Part shown: positions 6,508 to 15,068 of the stretch, piece after piece | Layout of the letters: each line of letters opens with the position of its first letter | Numbering within the stretch: position 1 is the stretch's first letter | Assembly (NCBI GenBank): GCA_016787445.1 | Contig: JAEUTQ010000018.1 | Coordinates: forward strand, 22,871-86,870 | Source of the DNA: Bacteroidia bacterium | Lineage (GTDB): Bacteria; Bacteroidota; Bacteroidia; B-17B0; Aurantibacillaceae | Direction: 5' to 3' | Length of the DNA stretch: 64,000 bases | Notes under the pieces: model-generated | The model's database searches: none | The model's input: only the letters and a program-made list of their open reading frames with translations | Told to the model about the DNA's origin: nothing | Program-made: the position numbers and the translations under genes

Positions 6508-9500
6508 GGTAAGGAAAACATATTAATTCAAAAGCTGGATGAGTTTATACGCAAGTATTACAAAAACCAACTCATCAAAGGTGCCTTGTACTCTACCGCA
6601 CTATTGGTAAGCGCTTACTTGCTGGTTGTGTTATTGGAATACCTGGGTGAATTCAGCACCACAGTGCGCAGCATTTTGTTTTATACGTTTTTATTCAGCA
6701 GCGTTTTTGTTCTCGTTAAATTTATTTTTATTCCGCTTTCCAAACTTAAACGCTACGGAAAAATTATTTCCTACGAAGAAGCCGCGGCAATTATCGGTAC
6801 GCATTTCACAAACGTGCAGGATAAACTGCTTAATGTTCTTCAATTGCAAAGTGAAAGAAAATTCAGCGGCTCGGATGAATTACTCATGGCAAGTATCAAT
6901 CAAAAAGTGAACGAATTAAAACCCGTTCCTTTTACTTCAGCCATTAACATCTCAGAAAATAAGAAGTATTTGAAATATGTTTTGCCTCCACTCTTTCTCA
7001 CCATTGCTATTGCTATCATCTGGCCGCACATTCTCACCAAGAGCACCACACGATTAATGCATCACCAAACCTATTTCGAAAGTGAAGCGCCGTTTCAGTT
7101 TAACATCGAAAACAATCAATTGAAAGCTGTACAACAACAAGATTTTATCCTGAAATTAAAATTAACGGGCGATGAAATTCCCAATGAAGTTTTCATTTCG
7201 ATTGATGGCAATGAATTTAAACTGGAAAAAGAAAACAATGTAACGTTCAATTATACGTTTAAGAATGTTCAAAGCAGTACGCCTTTTGTTTTAACCGCTG
7301 CCGGCTACAACTCCAAATCTTATGAACTGGAAGTTTTACCTAAGCCGGTGTTGATGCAGTTTAATGTACACTTAAAATATCCGGCTTACCTAAACCGCAA
7401 AGACGAGAACATCGCGAACAGCGGGGATTTACAAGTACCGCAAGGCACAAAAATCGATTGGGAATTCAATACTAAAAACACCAATAATCTTATTCTTGGA
7501 TTTGGAGACACTACTTTAAACGCTTCGCAAAGTGCAGAGAATAAATTTTCGTTCAGCAAAATTTTATTACGCAGTACGGGTTATTTCATCAAAACGCAAA
7601 ATCAGTTTGTCAGCTCACAAGGTGATTCCGTTAACTATGGCATTAACGTTATCGCAGATCAATCACCTTATATCGATGTGAGCGAAAAAACAGATTCCAT
7701 CAATATTAAAAACATTTATTTCAGCGGCAGCATTAAAGATGATTACGGCTTTTCGAAATTAGTGTTCCGTTATACGCATTACACCAGTGATTCATTGGGT
7801 AATTCACAACAAAAAAGCGGAGAAAACATTTTAGGTGTCAACAAAACACAAATCTCACAACCTTATTTCTACTACTTCGATGCCAATCAATTTAATTTAA
7901 AACCCGGCGATAAAATTGAATATTATTTTGAAGTGTGGGACAACGACGGCGTAAACGGTGCCAAACCTGCTAAAACAAAAGTGATGCAGTTTAAAGCGCC
8001 TACCATTGATGAAATTAATGAAGCTACCGGAAAGAATAATGAGGAAATTAAAAAAGACCTCGATGAAAGTATCAAGAAAGCGAAAGAACTTCAAAAAGAC
8101 ATCAATGAGCTCACCCGCAAAATGAATGATAAAAAACAATTGGGTTGGGAAGACAAAAAGAAACTGGAAGAATTGTTGAACAAGCAAAAAAATCTCGAGA
8201 AGAAAATCGACGAGATTAAGCAGGAGAACCAGCAAAACAATCAGCAGCAAAACGAATTTTCTCAGCAGGATGAATCCCTTCTCGAAAAGCAAAAGCAATT
8301 GGAAAAATTGTTTGAGAATGTGATGACACCCGAAATGAAGAAAATGTTTAATGAGTTACAAAAGCTCATGGACCAGCTCGATAAAAACCAGATTCAGCAG
8401 AAACTGGAAGAGATGAAATTAAACAACAAAGACATTGAGAAAGAATTAGACCGCGCTTTAGAAACCTTTAAACAATTTGAAGTGGAACAAAAAATGCAGC
8501 AGGCCATTGATAAGTTAGATGAACTGATTAAAAAAGAAGAACAATTAAATAAAGAGACTGAAGCGAAGAAAGACGCGAAGGAAGATAAAAACACTGCGGA
8601 TAAAAAAGAAGATGGTTCTAAAAAAGATGGAGAAGAAAAAAAGGAGGATAAGAATGCGGAGAGTAAAGAAAATAAAGACAATGCAGGCAAAGAACAAAAC
8701 AATAAAGACAGCAAAGACTCTAAAGAAACTAAGAGTAAGGACAATAATGAATTGAAAAAAGAACAGGACGAGATTAAAAAAGAGTTTGATAAGTTAGCGG
8801 AAGACATGAAAGAGTTGGAACAAAAAAATTCTGAACTCGAGCAACCTAATCAAATGCCTGATACCAAAAACGAACAAAAGCAGGCCGAGGAAGAAATGCA
8901 AAACAGCTCTGAACAATTGAGCAAGAACAATAAGAATAACGCTTCCAAAAATCAGAAAGAGGCGCAGAAACAAATGGAGAAGATGAAGCAGGATATGGAA
9001 AACGCGATGCAAGAAATGGAAGAGAAAGAAGAGGAAGAAAATGCCGCAGCACTCCGCCAGATTCTTGAAAATTTATTGAACCTCTCTTTTGCACAAGAGG
9101 AATTAGTGAAAACGCTTCCGAAAACGCGCATCGATAATCCGCAGTACATTAAAATTCCACAGCAACAGAAAAAATTACAAGACGACGCTAAAATTATTGA
9201 AGATAGTTTACTTGCGCTTAGTAAACGTGCGCCTCAAATTGAAGCCTATGTGAACCGCGAAATTTCTTCCATTCATTTCAACATGAAAAAAACAATTGAG
9301 TCATTAGCTGAACGCATGCCTGCTGAAGCGGGAATGCGTATGCAAGGCGGACTTACTGCTATTAATAATCTGGCTTTATTGCTGAATGAAAGTTTAGAGC
9401 AAATGCAGCAGCAAATGAAAATGAAAAACCAGATGAAAGCATCGGGTGGTGGAAAATGCAAGAATCCTAAAAACAGCGGCTCCGGACAAAAACCAAAATC

Positions 9501-10104
9501 CGGACAACCGAGCATGAGTAAAATGCAGCAGCAACTCAATCAGCAATTACAACAATTAAAAGAAGCTTTAGAAAAAGGACAAAAGCCCGGAGAAAAACCG
9601 GGACAGAAACCAGGACAAAAACCCGGACAAGGCATGGGCATTGGGCAAGGTCAGCAAAACCAGGGCGGACAGCAAATGATGCCCGGAACTTCGGAACAAT
9701 TGGCCAAAATGGCGGCCCAACAGGAAGCCTTGAGACGCCAGTTGCAGCAAATGATGGATCAGATGAAAAATAAGGGTCAAAACCCCGGCGGTAATCTGGC
9801 CGAAATGATGGAACAAACCGAGAAAGATATTGTAAATAAGCAAATTACGAACGAAACCATGAAGCGTCAGCAGGAGATTTTAACCCGATTGCTGGAAAGC
9901 GAAAAGGCCGAAAGAGAACGCGAGCAGGACGAAAAAAGGAAAAGTAATGAAGCAAAAAATCAGGATTTAAGTAACCCTAGCCAATTTTTAGAGTATAAAA
10001 GAATGAAAGAAAAGGAACTGGAGTTGTTAAACACCGTTCCGCCAAGTTTAACCCCTTATTATAAAGAAAAGGTAAATAATTATTTTAATAGCGTGAGTAA
10101 ATGA
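6502..10104 (+). CDS. DUF4175-type large membrane protein with Lys/Glu/Gln-rich coiled coils
   Basis: This 1200-residue protein has two N-terminal membrane segments (about residues 26-45 and 50-72) and a third near 155-175. A beta-rich extracytoplasmic region follows (about 190-500). The rest is a long highly charged coiled-coil region with runs such as KKEDGSKKDGEEKK and a PGQKPGQ repeat near residues 1030-1050. The architecture matches DUF4175 proteins of Bacteroidota, whose function is unknown. The stop overlaps the start of the next gene by four bases (ATGA), so translation is probably coupled to the SpoIIAB-like ATPase. The ATG at 6502 lies inside a dispersed repeat, but the family N-terminus (LIQKLDEFIRKYYKNQLI) begins within a few codons, so I keep it. 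Confidence 0.8.
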   Translation: MTGKENILIQKLDEFIRKYYKNQLIKGALYSTALLVSAYLLVVLLEYLGEFSTTVRSILFYTFLFSSVFVLVKFIFIPLSKLKRYGKIISYEEAAAIIGTHFTNVQDKLLNVLQLQSERKFSGSDELLMASINQKVNELKPVPFTSAINISENKKYLKYVLPPLFLTIAIAIIWPHILTKSTTRLMHHQTYFESEAPFQFNIENNQLKAVQQQDFILKLKLTGDEIPNEVFISIDGNEFKLEKENNVTFNYTFKNVQSSTPFVLTAAGYNSKSYELEVLPKPVLMQFNVHLKYPAYLNRKDENIANSGDLQVPQGTKIDWEFNTKNTNNLILGFGDTTLNASQSAENKFSFSKILLRSTGYFIKTQNQFVSSQGDSVNYGINVIADQSPYIDVSEKTDSINIKNIYFSGSIKDDYGFSKLVFRYTHYTSDSLGNSQQKSGENILGVNKTQISQPYFYYFDANQFNLKPGDKIEYYFEVWDNDGVNGAKPAKTKVMQFKAPTIDEINEATGKNNEEIKKDLDESIKKAKELQKDINELTRKMNDKKQLGWEDKKKLEELLNKQKNLEKKIDEIKQENQQNNQQQNEFSQQDESLLEKQKQLEKLFENVMTPEMKKMFNELQKLMDQLDKNQIQQKLEEMKLNNKDIEKELDRALETFKQFEVEQKMQQAIDKLDELIKKEEQLNKETEAKKDAKEDKNTADKKEDGSKKDGEEKKEDKNAESKENKDNAGKEQNNKDSKDSKETKSKDNNELKKEQDEIKKEFDKLAEDMKELEQKNSELEQPNQMPDTKNEQKQAEEEMQNSSEQLSKNNKNNASKNQKEAQKQMEKMKQDMENAMQEMEEKEEEENAAALRQILENLLNLSFAQEELVKTLPKTRIDNPQYIKIPQQQKKLQDDAKIIEDSLLALSKRAPQIEAYVNREISSIHFNMKKTIESLAERMPAEAGMRMQGGLTAINNLALLLNESLEQMQQQMKMKNQMKASGGGKCKNPKNSGSGQKPKSGQPSMSKMQQQLNQQLQQLKEALEKGQKPGEKPGQKPGQKPGQGMGIGQGQQNQGGQQMMPGTSEQLAKMAAQQEALRRQLQQMMDQMKNKGQNPGGNLAEMMEQTEKDIVNKQITNETMKRQQEILTRLLESEKAEREREQDEKRKSNEAKNQDLSNPSQFLEYKRMKEKELELLNTVPPSLTPYYKEKVNNYFNSVSK

Positions 10105-10511
10105 TACCGGCGAAAGGACAGAAATTAAAGATAGAATCATCATCCGAAAATTTAAGATTAGTTGAACGTTTAATCGAAGACGTTTGCGAAATATATAATG
10201 TAAACGAAGATAACTACGGTAACATTTTAATTGCCGTGACTGAAGCGGTGAACAATGCCATTTATCATGGCAACAAAGGCAATCCTCAAAAAAATGTACA
10301 CATTGGTTTTGAAAATGAAGATAAAAAAATCGTTTTCTCTGTAGCCGATGAAGGACAAGGTTTTGATTACGATAGTTTGCCCGATCCTACCGACCCAAAT
10401 AACATTGATAAAATTAATGGCCGCGGTGTCTTTTTAATGAAACACTTAGCCGATAAGGTAGAGTTCAATCATAACGGCAAAGAAGTTCAGTTGACCTTTA
10501 ACCTGAACTAA
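10101..10511 (+). CDS. SpoIIAB/RsbW-like ATP-binding anti-sigma-type protein
   Basis: This 136-residue protein is a stand-alone GHKL ATPase domain. The N box is EAVNNAIYHGN, the G1 box is DEGQGFD and the G2 region is GRGVFLMKHLAD, in the order and spacing of RsbW/SpoIIAB. Proteins of this family act as serine kinases on STAS-domain antagonists and as anti-sigma factors. No STAS protein or sigma factor is adjacent, so the partner is unknown and the anti-sigma role is inferred from family only. It overlaps the DUF4175 gene by four bases. Confidence 0.88.
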   Translation: MIPAKGQKLKIESSSENLRLVERLIEDVCEIYNVNEDNYGNILIAVTEAVNNAIYHGNKGNPQKNVHIGFENEDKKIVFSVADEGQGFDYDSLPDPTDPNNIDKINGRGVFLMKHLADKVEFNHNGKEVQLTFNLN

Positions 10512-10561
10512 AGAACCCTTAACAATATTTTTAGTTTCCATTCTCATTTCTGCCGCATTAT

Positions 10562-10577
10562 TAGGTAACTTTACCTA
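10562..10577. promoter_or_regulatory. Palindrome overlapping a candidate promoter
   Basis: TAGGTAA-CT-TTACCTA is a perfect inverted repeat with 7-base arms. It contains TAACTTTA, one mismatch from the TAnnTTTG element, and ends 9 bases before the GTG of the following TPR gene. It could be an operator or a small leader hairpin. Confidence 0.35.
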
Positions 10578-10586
10578 TATTTCATT

Positions 10587-12422
10587 GTGCGAATTTCACT
10601 AGTACATACTTTTATTTTATTCCTTGCGCTGTTCATCAGCTCAACTTATCATGCGCAAAAAAATGCGGATGATAAATTCGCGATGTTATATCTCGATAAA
10701 AAAGAATACGAAAAAGCCAATGTGTATCTTGAAAAATTATACGATAAAAATCCGGATCAATGGTACTCGTATTATTTTACCGGATTAATGGGCGTTAAAG
10801 ATTATAAGGAAGCGGAAAAAATTTCGAAGAAGATGTTGAAGCGTAATCCGCAGAGTGTTAACATCTACATTAACATTGCTAAAATTTACCGCGAGCAAGG
10901 CGATACAAAAAAAGAAAACGAAAATTATCAGAAAGCCATCAAAGAAGTTATTCCGATTCAAAGCTTCATTCAATTACTCGCTGTTGAGTTCATGGAGGAA
11001 AAATTATACGACCTCGCCATTGAAACTTATTTAAAAGGAAGAAAGCAAACACCGGAGTATCCCTATTACTATGAAATAGCTGAAGTGTATAAACGTAAAG
11101 GTGATTTGAAATCGATGATCAACCAATACCTCGACGCGATTGATTTTAGAGAAAGTGAATTGTATACCGCCCAAGGTTATTTACAAAACGCTTTAGGTTA
11201 TGAAGAGGAAAGTGCAGGTTTCAAAAATCCAATTTTAAAACAAGAACTTCAAAAACGTATTCAGCAGCATCCCGATAAAATTGTATTTGCCGAATTTTTA
11301 ATCTTCATTCAAAAACAACAAAAAGATTTTGAAGGTGCATTTACACAAAGTAAATCACTCGACAAACGTTTGAAGGAAGACGGACATCGTTTGTTTGAGC
11401 TCGCCAAACTTTGTTTGAGTAATGAAAAATACGAAGTAGCGCAGAAATGTTTTCAATATATTATTGATAAAGGCCCTTCTTACGGTTTTTATGATGCGGC
11501 TTGCATTGATATTATCAATTGCGAGTACCAATACTTAACGGGTAAAGCACAACCTTCAACAACCGAATTGTTAGCTCTTGAAAACAAATTTTTAAAAGCC
11601 ACAGAAAAATACAAAAGCTCACATCTTGCTAATTTTTTAATTAGCAATCTGGCTAACTTACAAGCGTATTACTTAAACAAACCCGACAGTGCCATTATGC
11701 ACATTGAAGGCTTGTTACAAAATCCGGCAATGGACGCGCAAACACGCGCTGAATTTAAAATTCAATTAGCCGATATTTATTTATTGAAGAATGTGATTTG
11801 GGATGCGTCCCTCCTCTACTCTCAAGTTGAAAAAGATTTTAAGTTTGAGCCCATCGGTCAGGAGGCAAAATTCAGAAATGCTAAATTGAGTTTTTATGCT
11901 GCCGACTTTACCTGGGCTAAAACACAATGCGATGTTCTAAAAGGAAGTACCACCAAATTGATTGCCAACGATGCCTTGGATTTATCGCTTATCATTACGG
12001 ATGCCATTGGTGTGGATACAAATGCGGCGCCTCTAGCCAGATTTGCTGTGGCTGACTTATTGATTGTTCAGCACAAATATGATGAAGCGATTGTGCAATT
12101 GGATAGTATCAATAAAATTTTCCCGACGCATACTTTAGGAGATGATATTTTATTTAAGAAGGCTGCTATTTATGATAAGCTGGGAAAATATCCGGAAGCG
12201 GAAAAAATGTATAAAGACATTATAGAATATTACTCGACTGAATTATACGGTGATGATGCGCAATTTAAATTAGCCGAGTTATACGAGAAAAAAATGATTG
12301 ACGTAGAAAAAGCAAAAACGGAATATCAGAATGTACTCACTAAATATCCCGGAAGCATTTATGTTGTGGAAGCACGCAAACGTTACCGTCAATTACGTGG
12401 AGACAATTTAGACAATGGATAG
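10587..12422 (+). CDS. Exported TPR-repeat protein
   Basis: This 611-residue protein begins with a signal peptide (MRISLVHTFILFLALFISSTYHAQ). It is then almost entirely TPR helices, including YLDKKEYEKANVYLEKLYDKNPDQWYSYYFTGL, IYINIAKIYREQGDTKKENENYQKAI and the C-terminal repeats GDDILFKKAAIYDKLGKYPEAEKMYKDII and GDDAQFKLAELYEKKMIDVEKAKTEYQNVL. Tandem TPRs of this kind serve as periplasmic or surface scaffolds; the partner is unknown. The start is GTG at 10587, placed directly before the signal peptide, with no in-frame ATG nearby. The stop overlaps the next start by eight bases, suggesting one operon with the dioxygenase gene. Confidence 0.85.
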   Translation: MRISLVHTFILFLALFISSTYHAQKNADDKFAMLYLDKKEYEKANVYLEKLYDKNPDQWYSYYFTGLMGVKDYKEAEKISKKMLKRNPQSVNIYINIAKIYREQGDTKKENENYQKAIKEVIPIQSFIQLLAVEFMEEKLYDLAIETYLKGRKQTPEYPYYYEIAEVYKRKGDLKSMINQYLDAIDFRESELYTAQGYLQNALGYEEESAGFKNPILKQELQKRIQQHPDKIVFAEFLIFIQKQQKDFEGAFTQSKSLDKRLKEDGHRLFELAKLCLSNEKYEVAQKCFQYIIDKGPSYGFYDAACIDIINCEYQYLTGKAQPSTTELLALENKFLKATEKYKSSHLANFLISNLANLQAYYLNKPDSAIMHIEGLLQNPAMDAQTRAEFKIQLADIYLLKNVIWDASLLYSQVEKDFKFEPIGQEAKFRNAKLSFYAADFTWAKTQCDVLKGSTTKLIANDALDLSLIITDAIGVDTNAAPLARFAVADLLIVQHKYDEAIVQLDSINKIFPTHTLGDDILFKKAAIYDKLGKYPEAEKMYKDIIEYYSTELYGDDAQFKLAELYEKKMIDVEKAKTEYQNVLTKYPGSIYVVEARKRYRQLRGDNLDNG

Positions 12423-13290
12423 GAAAGACTTTTTAAAATCAATTTCATTATTTATGGCGAGTCCGATTGTGAGCAACGCTCAACCAATACTTGATGAATT
12501 AAAAAAAATGGAGAATACCGCGCGTATGCCGGTTTTTTTTATCGGACACGGTAATCCGATGAACGCGCTGTATGATAATGCATTCACCAAAAAACTAAAC
12601 ACAATTAAAGCCGGTGTTCCAAAACCAAAAGCTATACTTGTGGTATCGGCGCATTGGTTAACCCGGGGCACTTATGTTTCAACGAATCCTTCTCCCAAAA
12701 CAATTTATGACTTTGGTGGTTTTCCCAATGAGTTGTTTCAAGTAAAATACGAGCCTAAAGGTTCGCCTGATCTTGCAAAAGAAGTCGCGCAAAAAATAAA
12801 TTACACCAAAGTTGCCGAGGATAAAGAAATGGGATTAGATCACGGCGCGTGGACGATTTTAAAACACATTTATCCCGCTGCGGATATTCCAACTTTCCAA
12901 TTGAGTATAGATTATAGCAAACCTGCTTCCTACCATTATGAATTAGCCAAACAATTAAATTATTTACGCGACAAAGGCGTACTCATTATCGGAAGCGGAA
13001 ACATCGTACACAATTTAGGAATGGTCGACTTTCAGAATCCGAACAATGTTTTTGACTGGGCACGTGAGTTTGATACTACCGTGAAGAATTTATTGGATAT
13101 AGGAGATGATGTGTCTTTAATCAATTACGAAAAATTAGGTAAGAGCGCGTTATTATCCATTCCAACCAATGATCATTATTTGCCGATGATTTATATTCTC
13201 GGATTAAAAAATAAAGGAGAGCATGTTGAGTATATTTACGAAAGCCTGGAGATGGGAAGTTTAAGTATGCGTAGCTTTGTAATCAAATAA
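12415..13290 (+). CDS. YgiD-like extradiol dioxygenase (4,5-DOPA dioxygenase family)
   Basis: The 291-residue protein belongs to the LigB-type extradiol dioxygenase superfamily. Family landmarks are MPVFFIGHGNPMNAL (metal-ligand His), ILVVSAHWLTRGTYVS, the PKTIYDFGGFPNELFQVKY segment, GLDHGAWTILKHIYP with its conserved His, and IIGSGNIVHNLG. Such enzymes use a single metal ion to open catecholic rings; DOPA is the substrate attributed to YgiD, but the true substrate here is unknown. Residues 1-37 (MDRKDFLKSISLFMASPIVSNAQ...) precede the usual start and look like a weak export signal, an unusual addition. It overlaps the TPR gene by eight bases and is followed after 11 bases by the DUF4286 gene. 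Confidence 0.9.
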   Translation: MDRKDFLKSISLFMASPIVSNAQPILDELKKMENTARMPVFFIGHGNPMNALYDNAFTKKLNTIKAGVPKPKAILVVSAHWLTRGTYVSTNPSPKTIYDFGGFPNELFQVKYEPKGSPDLAKEVAQKINYTKVAEDKEMGLDHGAWTILKHIYPAADIPTFQLSIDYSKPASYHYELAKQLNYLRDKGVLIIGSGNIVHNLGMVDFQNPNNVFDWAREFDTTVKNLLDIGDDVSLINYEKLGKSALLSIPTNDHYLPMIYILGLKNKGEHVEYIYESLEMGSLSMRSFVIK

Positions 13291-13301
13291 ATTAAATTCA
13301 A

Positions 13302-13604
13302 ATGTATATATACAACGTAACTGTAAATATTGATGCCGACGTTCATGACGAATGGCTAAAATACATGAAAGAAACGCACATTCCGGATGTGATGAACACA
13401 GGATGTTTTACTGAAAATAAAATTGTGAAAGTGTTGAATGTAGATGATGTTGGACACACCTACTCCTTTCAGTATACGTTTGAAAAAATGGATGATATTG
13501 AGCGCTATCAAAAAGATTTCGCACCGGGATTACAAGCAGACGTAAAAAAAAGATATGCTGATAAATTTGCAGCGTTTAGAACATTATTGGAAATAATCGA
13601 TTAA
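13302..13604 (+). CDS. DUF4286 family protein
   Basis: This 100-residue protein (MYIYNVTVNIDADVHDEWLKYMKETHIPDVMNTGCF) has the compact ferredoxin-like pattern of DUF4286. The conserved THIPDVMNTG stretch is followed by a central strand (HTYSFQYTFEKMDDIERYQKDF) and the ending KFAAFRTLLEII. The function of the family is not known. In Bacteroidota it often sits just before rsmA, as here (39 bases upstream), so it may be translated from the same message. There is no signal peptide, so it is probably cytoplasmic. Confidence 0.85.
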   Translation: MYIYNVTVNIDADVHDEWLKYMKETHIPDVMNTGCFTENKIVKVLNVDDVGHTYSFQYTFEKMDDIERYQKDFAPGLQADVKKRYADKFAAFRTLLEIID

Positions 13605-13643
13605 AATAATCCACGAAAATCCGCGTAATTTGCGGGACACATT

Positions 13644-14426
13644 ATGACACAACCAGTAAGAGCGAAAAAACATTTAGGTCAACATTTTTTATGTGATGAA
13701 AACATCGCCAAAAAAATTGTGGATGCTCTATTGGAATGCAACAACGGCACTTCTGTAGTTGAAATTGGTCCCGGTACCGGTGTACTTACAAAATATTTAA
13801 TTGCTGAGCTTAAAGAAAAGTTTTTCGCTTTAGACATAGATGAAGAATCCATCGCTTATTTAAAAGAACATTATGCTGCGGCGGCCAACAACATCCGTTA
13901 CGCCGACTTTTTAGAATACGATGTATCTAAAATAATTTCGGGTAAATTCAATGTCATTGGAAATTTCCCATACAACATTTCCTCCCAAATCATGTTTCGT
14001 GTTTTAGAAAACAGAAATAAAATTGATTGTGTAGTAGGCATGTTTCAAAAAGAAGTAGCTCAACGCATCGCCGAAAAACCCGGGAGTAAAACCTACGGCA
14101 TTTTGAGTGTACTGCTCCAGGCCTTTTACGATATAGAATATTTATTTACCGTACATGAGAATGTATTTAGTCCGCCTCCAAAAGTAAAATCGGCTGTCAT
14201 TCGTTTAAAACGTAATGCAAGAAAAGAGTTACCCTGCAGCGAGGAGTTATTCATTAAAATTGTAAAAGCCACCTTTAATCAAAGAAGAAAAACAATTCGC
14301 AATTCGATAAGAGCAGTGATTACAATTCCTGATGAACAATTGAGTGATTTGTTTCAAAAACGCCCTGAGCAATTAAGCGTTGAACAATTTATTGAATTGA
14401 CAGAGTTTGTGGAAAATAAACAATAA
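13644..14426 (+). CDS. rsmA: 16S rRNA dimethyladenosine transferase RsmA (KsgA)
   Basis: RsmA dimethylates two adjacent adenines in the helix 45 loop of 16S rRNA during 30S maturation. The 260-residue protein starts with the diagnostic RAKKHLGQHFLCDENIAKKIVDAL. It has SAM motif I (VVEIGPGTGVLTKYL), the acidic loop (FALDIDEESIAYL), the catalytic motif NFPYNISSQI, and the C-terminal helical domain (FSPPPKVKSAVIRLKR, FNQRRKTIRNSIR). The length and domain order are normal. It lies 39 bases after the DUF4286 gene and 9 bases before the SanA-like gene, consistent with one plus-strand unit. Confidence 0.97.
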   Translation: MTQPVRAKKHLGQHFLCDENIAKKIVDALLECNNGTSVVEIGPGTGVLTKYLIAELKEKFFALDIDEESIAYLKEHYAAAANNIRYADFLEYDVSKIISGKFNVIGNFPYNISSQIMFRVLENRNKIDCVVGMFQKEVAQRIAEKPGSKTYGILSVLLQAFYDIEYLFTVHENVFSPPPKVKSAVIRLKRNARKELPCSEELFIKIVKATFNQRRKTIRNSIRAVITIPDEQLSDLFQKRPEQLSVEQFIELTEFVENKQ

Positions 14427-14435
14427 TACCTATCA

Positions 14436-15068
14436 ATGCGTAAGGTCATTTATTCCATAGTTTTTATCAGTGTCGCAGCAATTTTGTCAATCTTTATCTG
14501 TAATAACATTGTATCCGGCTCTACGGATGAATTTACTTACAACGACCCTGCCCTTATTCCTGAAACAAAAACAGGATTACTTCTAGGCACCTCCAAATAT
14601 CTTAAAAACGGAGATGAAAATTTATATTTTCAAAACAGAATTGCAGCAGCAGTTGATCTATTTAAATCCGGTAAAATAAAATTTATTGTAGTGAGCGGCG
14701 ATAACAGCAAGACCACTTATGATGAACCCACCGACATGAAACACGCACTAATTGAAAAGGGCATAGACTCAACAAAAATTTTCTTGGATTATGCAGGTTT
14801 TAGAACCTATGACAGTATGGTCAGATTTAAAGAGATTTTTGGACAAACAGAAGGCATTGTTGTTTCGCAACAATTCCATAACGAACGAGCTATTTATATC
14901 GGTCAAAAGCTAGGAATAAAGTTATACGGCTATAATGCAAAGGATGTAAGTAAGTACTACGGTTTCAAAACTATGTTACGGGAAAAATTTGCCAGAGTTA
15001 AAGTAATGGTTGATTTCCTGATTGGCACGGATCCAAAATTTCTAGGAGACAAAATAGAAATCAAATAA
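14436..15068 (+). CDS. SanA/ElyC-like DUF218 envelope protein
   Basis: This 210-residue protein has one N-terminal membrane segment (IYSIVFISVAAILSIFICNNIV) and then the DUF218 Rossmann-like domain. Landmarks are TGLLLGTSKYLKNGDENLYFQNRIAAAVDLFKSGKIKFIVVSGDN, DEPTDMKHALIEKGIDSTKIFLDYAGFRTYDSM and IVVSQQFHNERAIYIG. SanA (vancomycin high-temperature exclusion) and ElyC act in cell-envelope maintenance, but their chemistry is unresolved. It starts 9 bases after rsmA. Its stop codon directly abuts the stop of the convergent glycosyltransferase gene, with no space for a separate terminator. Confidence 0.88.
   Translation: MRKVIYSIVFISVAAILSIFICNNIVSGSTDEFTYNDPALIPETKTGLLLGTSKYLKNGDENLYFQNRIAAAVDLFKSGKIKFIVVSGDNSKTTYDEPTDMKHALIEKGIDSTKIFLDYAGFRTYDSMVRFKEIFGQTEGIVVSQQFHNERAIYIGQKLGIKLYGYNAKDVSKYYGFKTMLREKFARVKVMVDFLIGTDPKFLGDKIEIK

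Noticed and set aside
9580..9640. PGQ-coding repeats in the DUF4175 gene as a mobile or CRISPR-like repeat
   Set aside because: They are in-frame, degenerate coding repeats of about nine bases, fully explained by low-complexity protein sequence.
7897..9843. Several long open frames on the minus strand opposite the DUF4175 gene
   Set aside because: They mirror the Lys/Glu/Gln-rich plus-strand coding sequence, giving Leu/Phe/Ser-rich low-complexity products, with no promoter or family match. They are antisense shadows.
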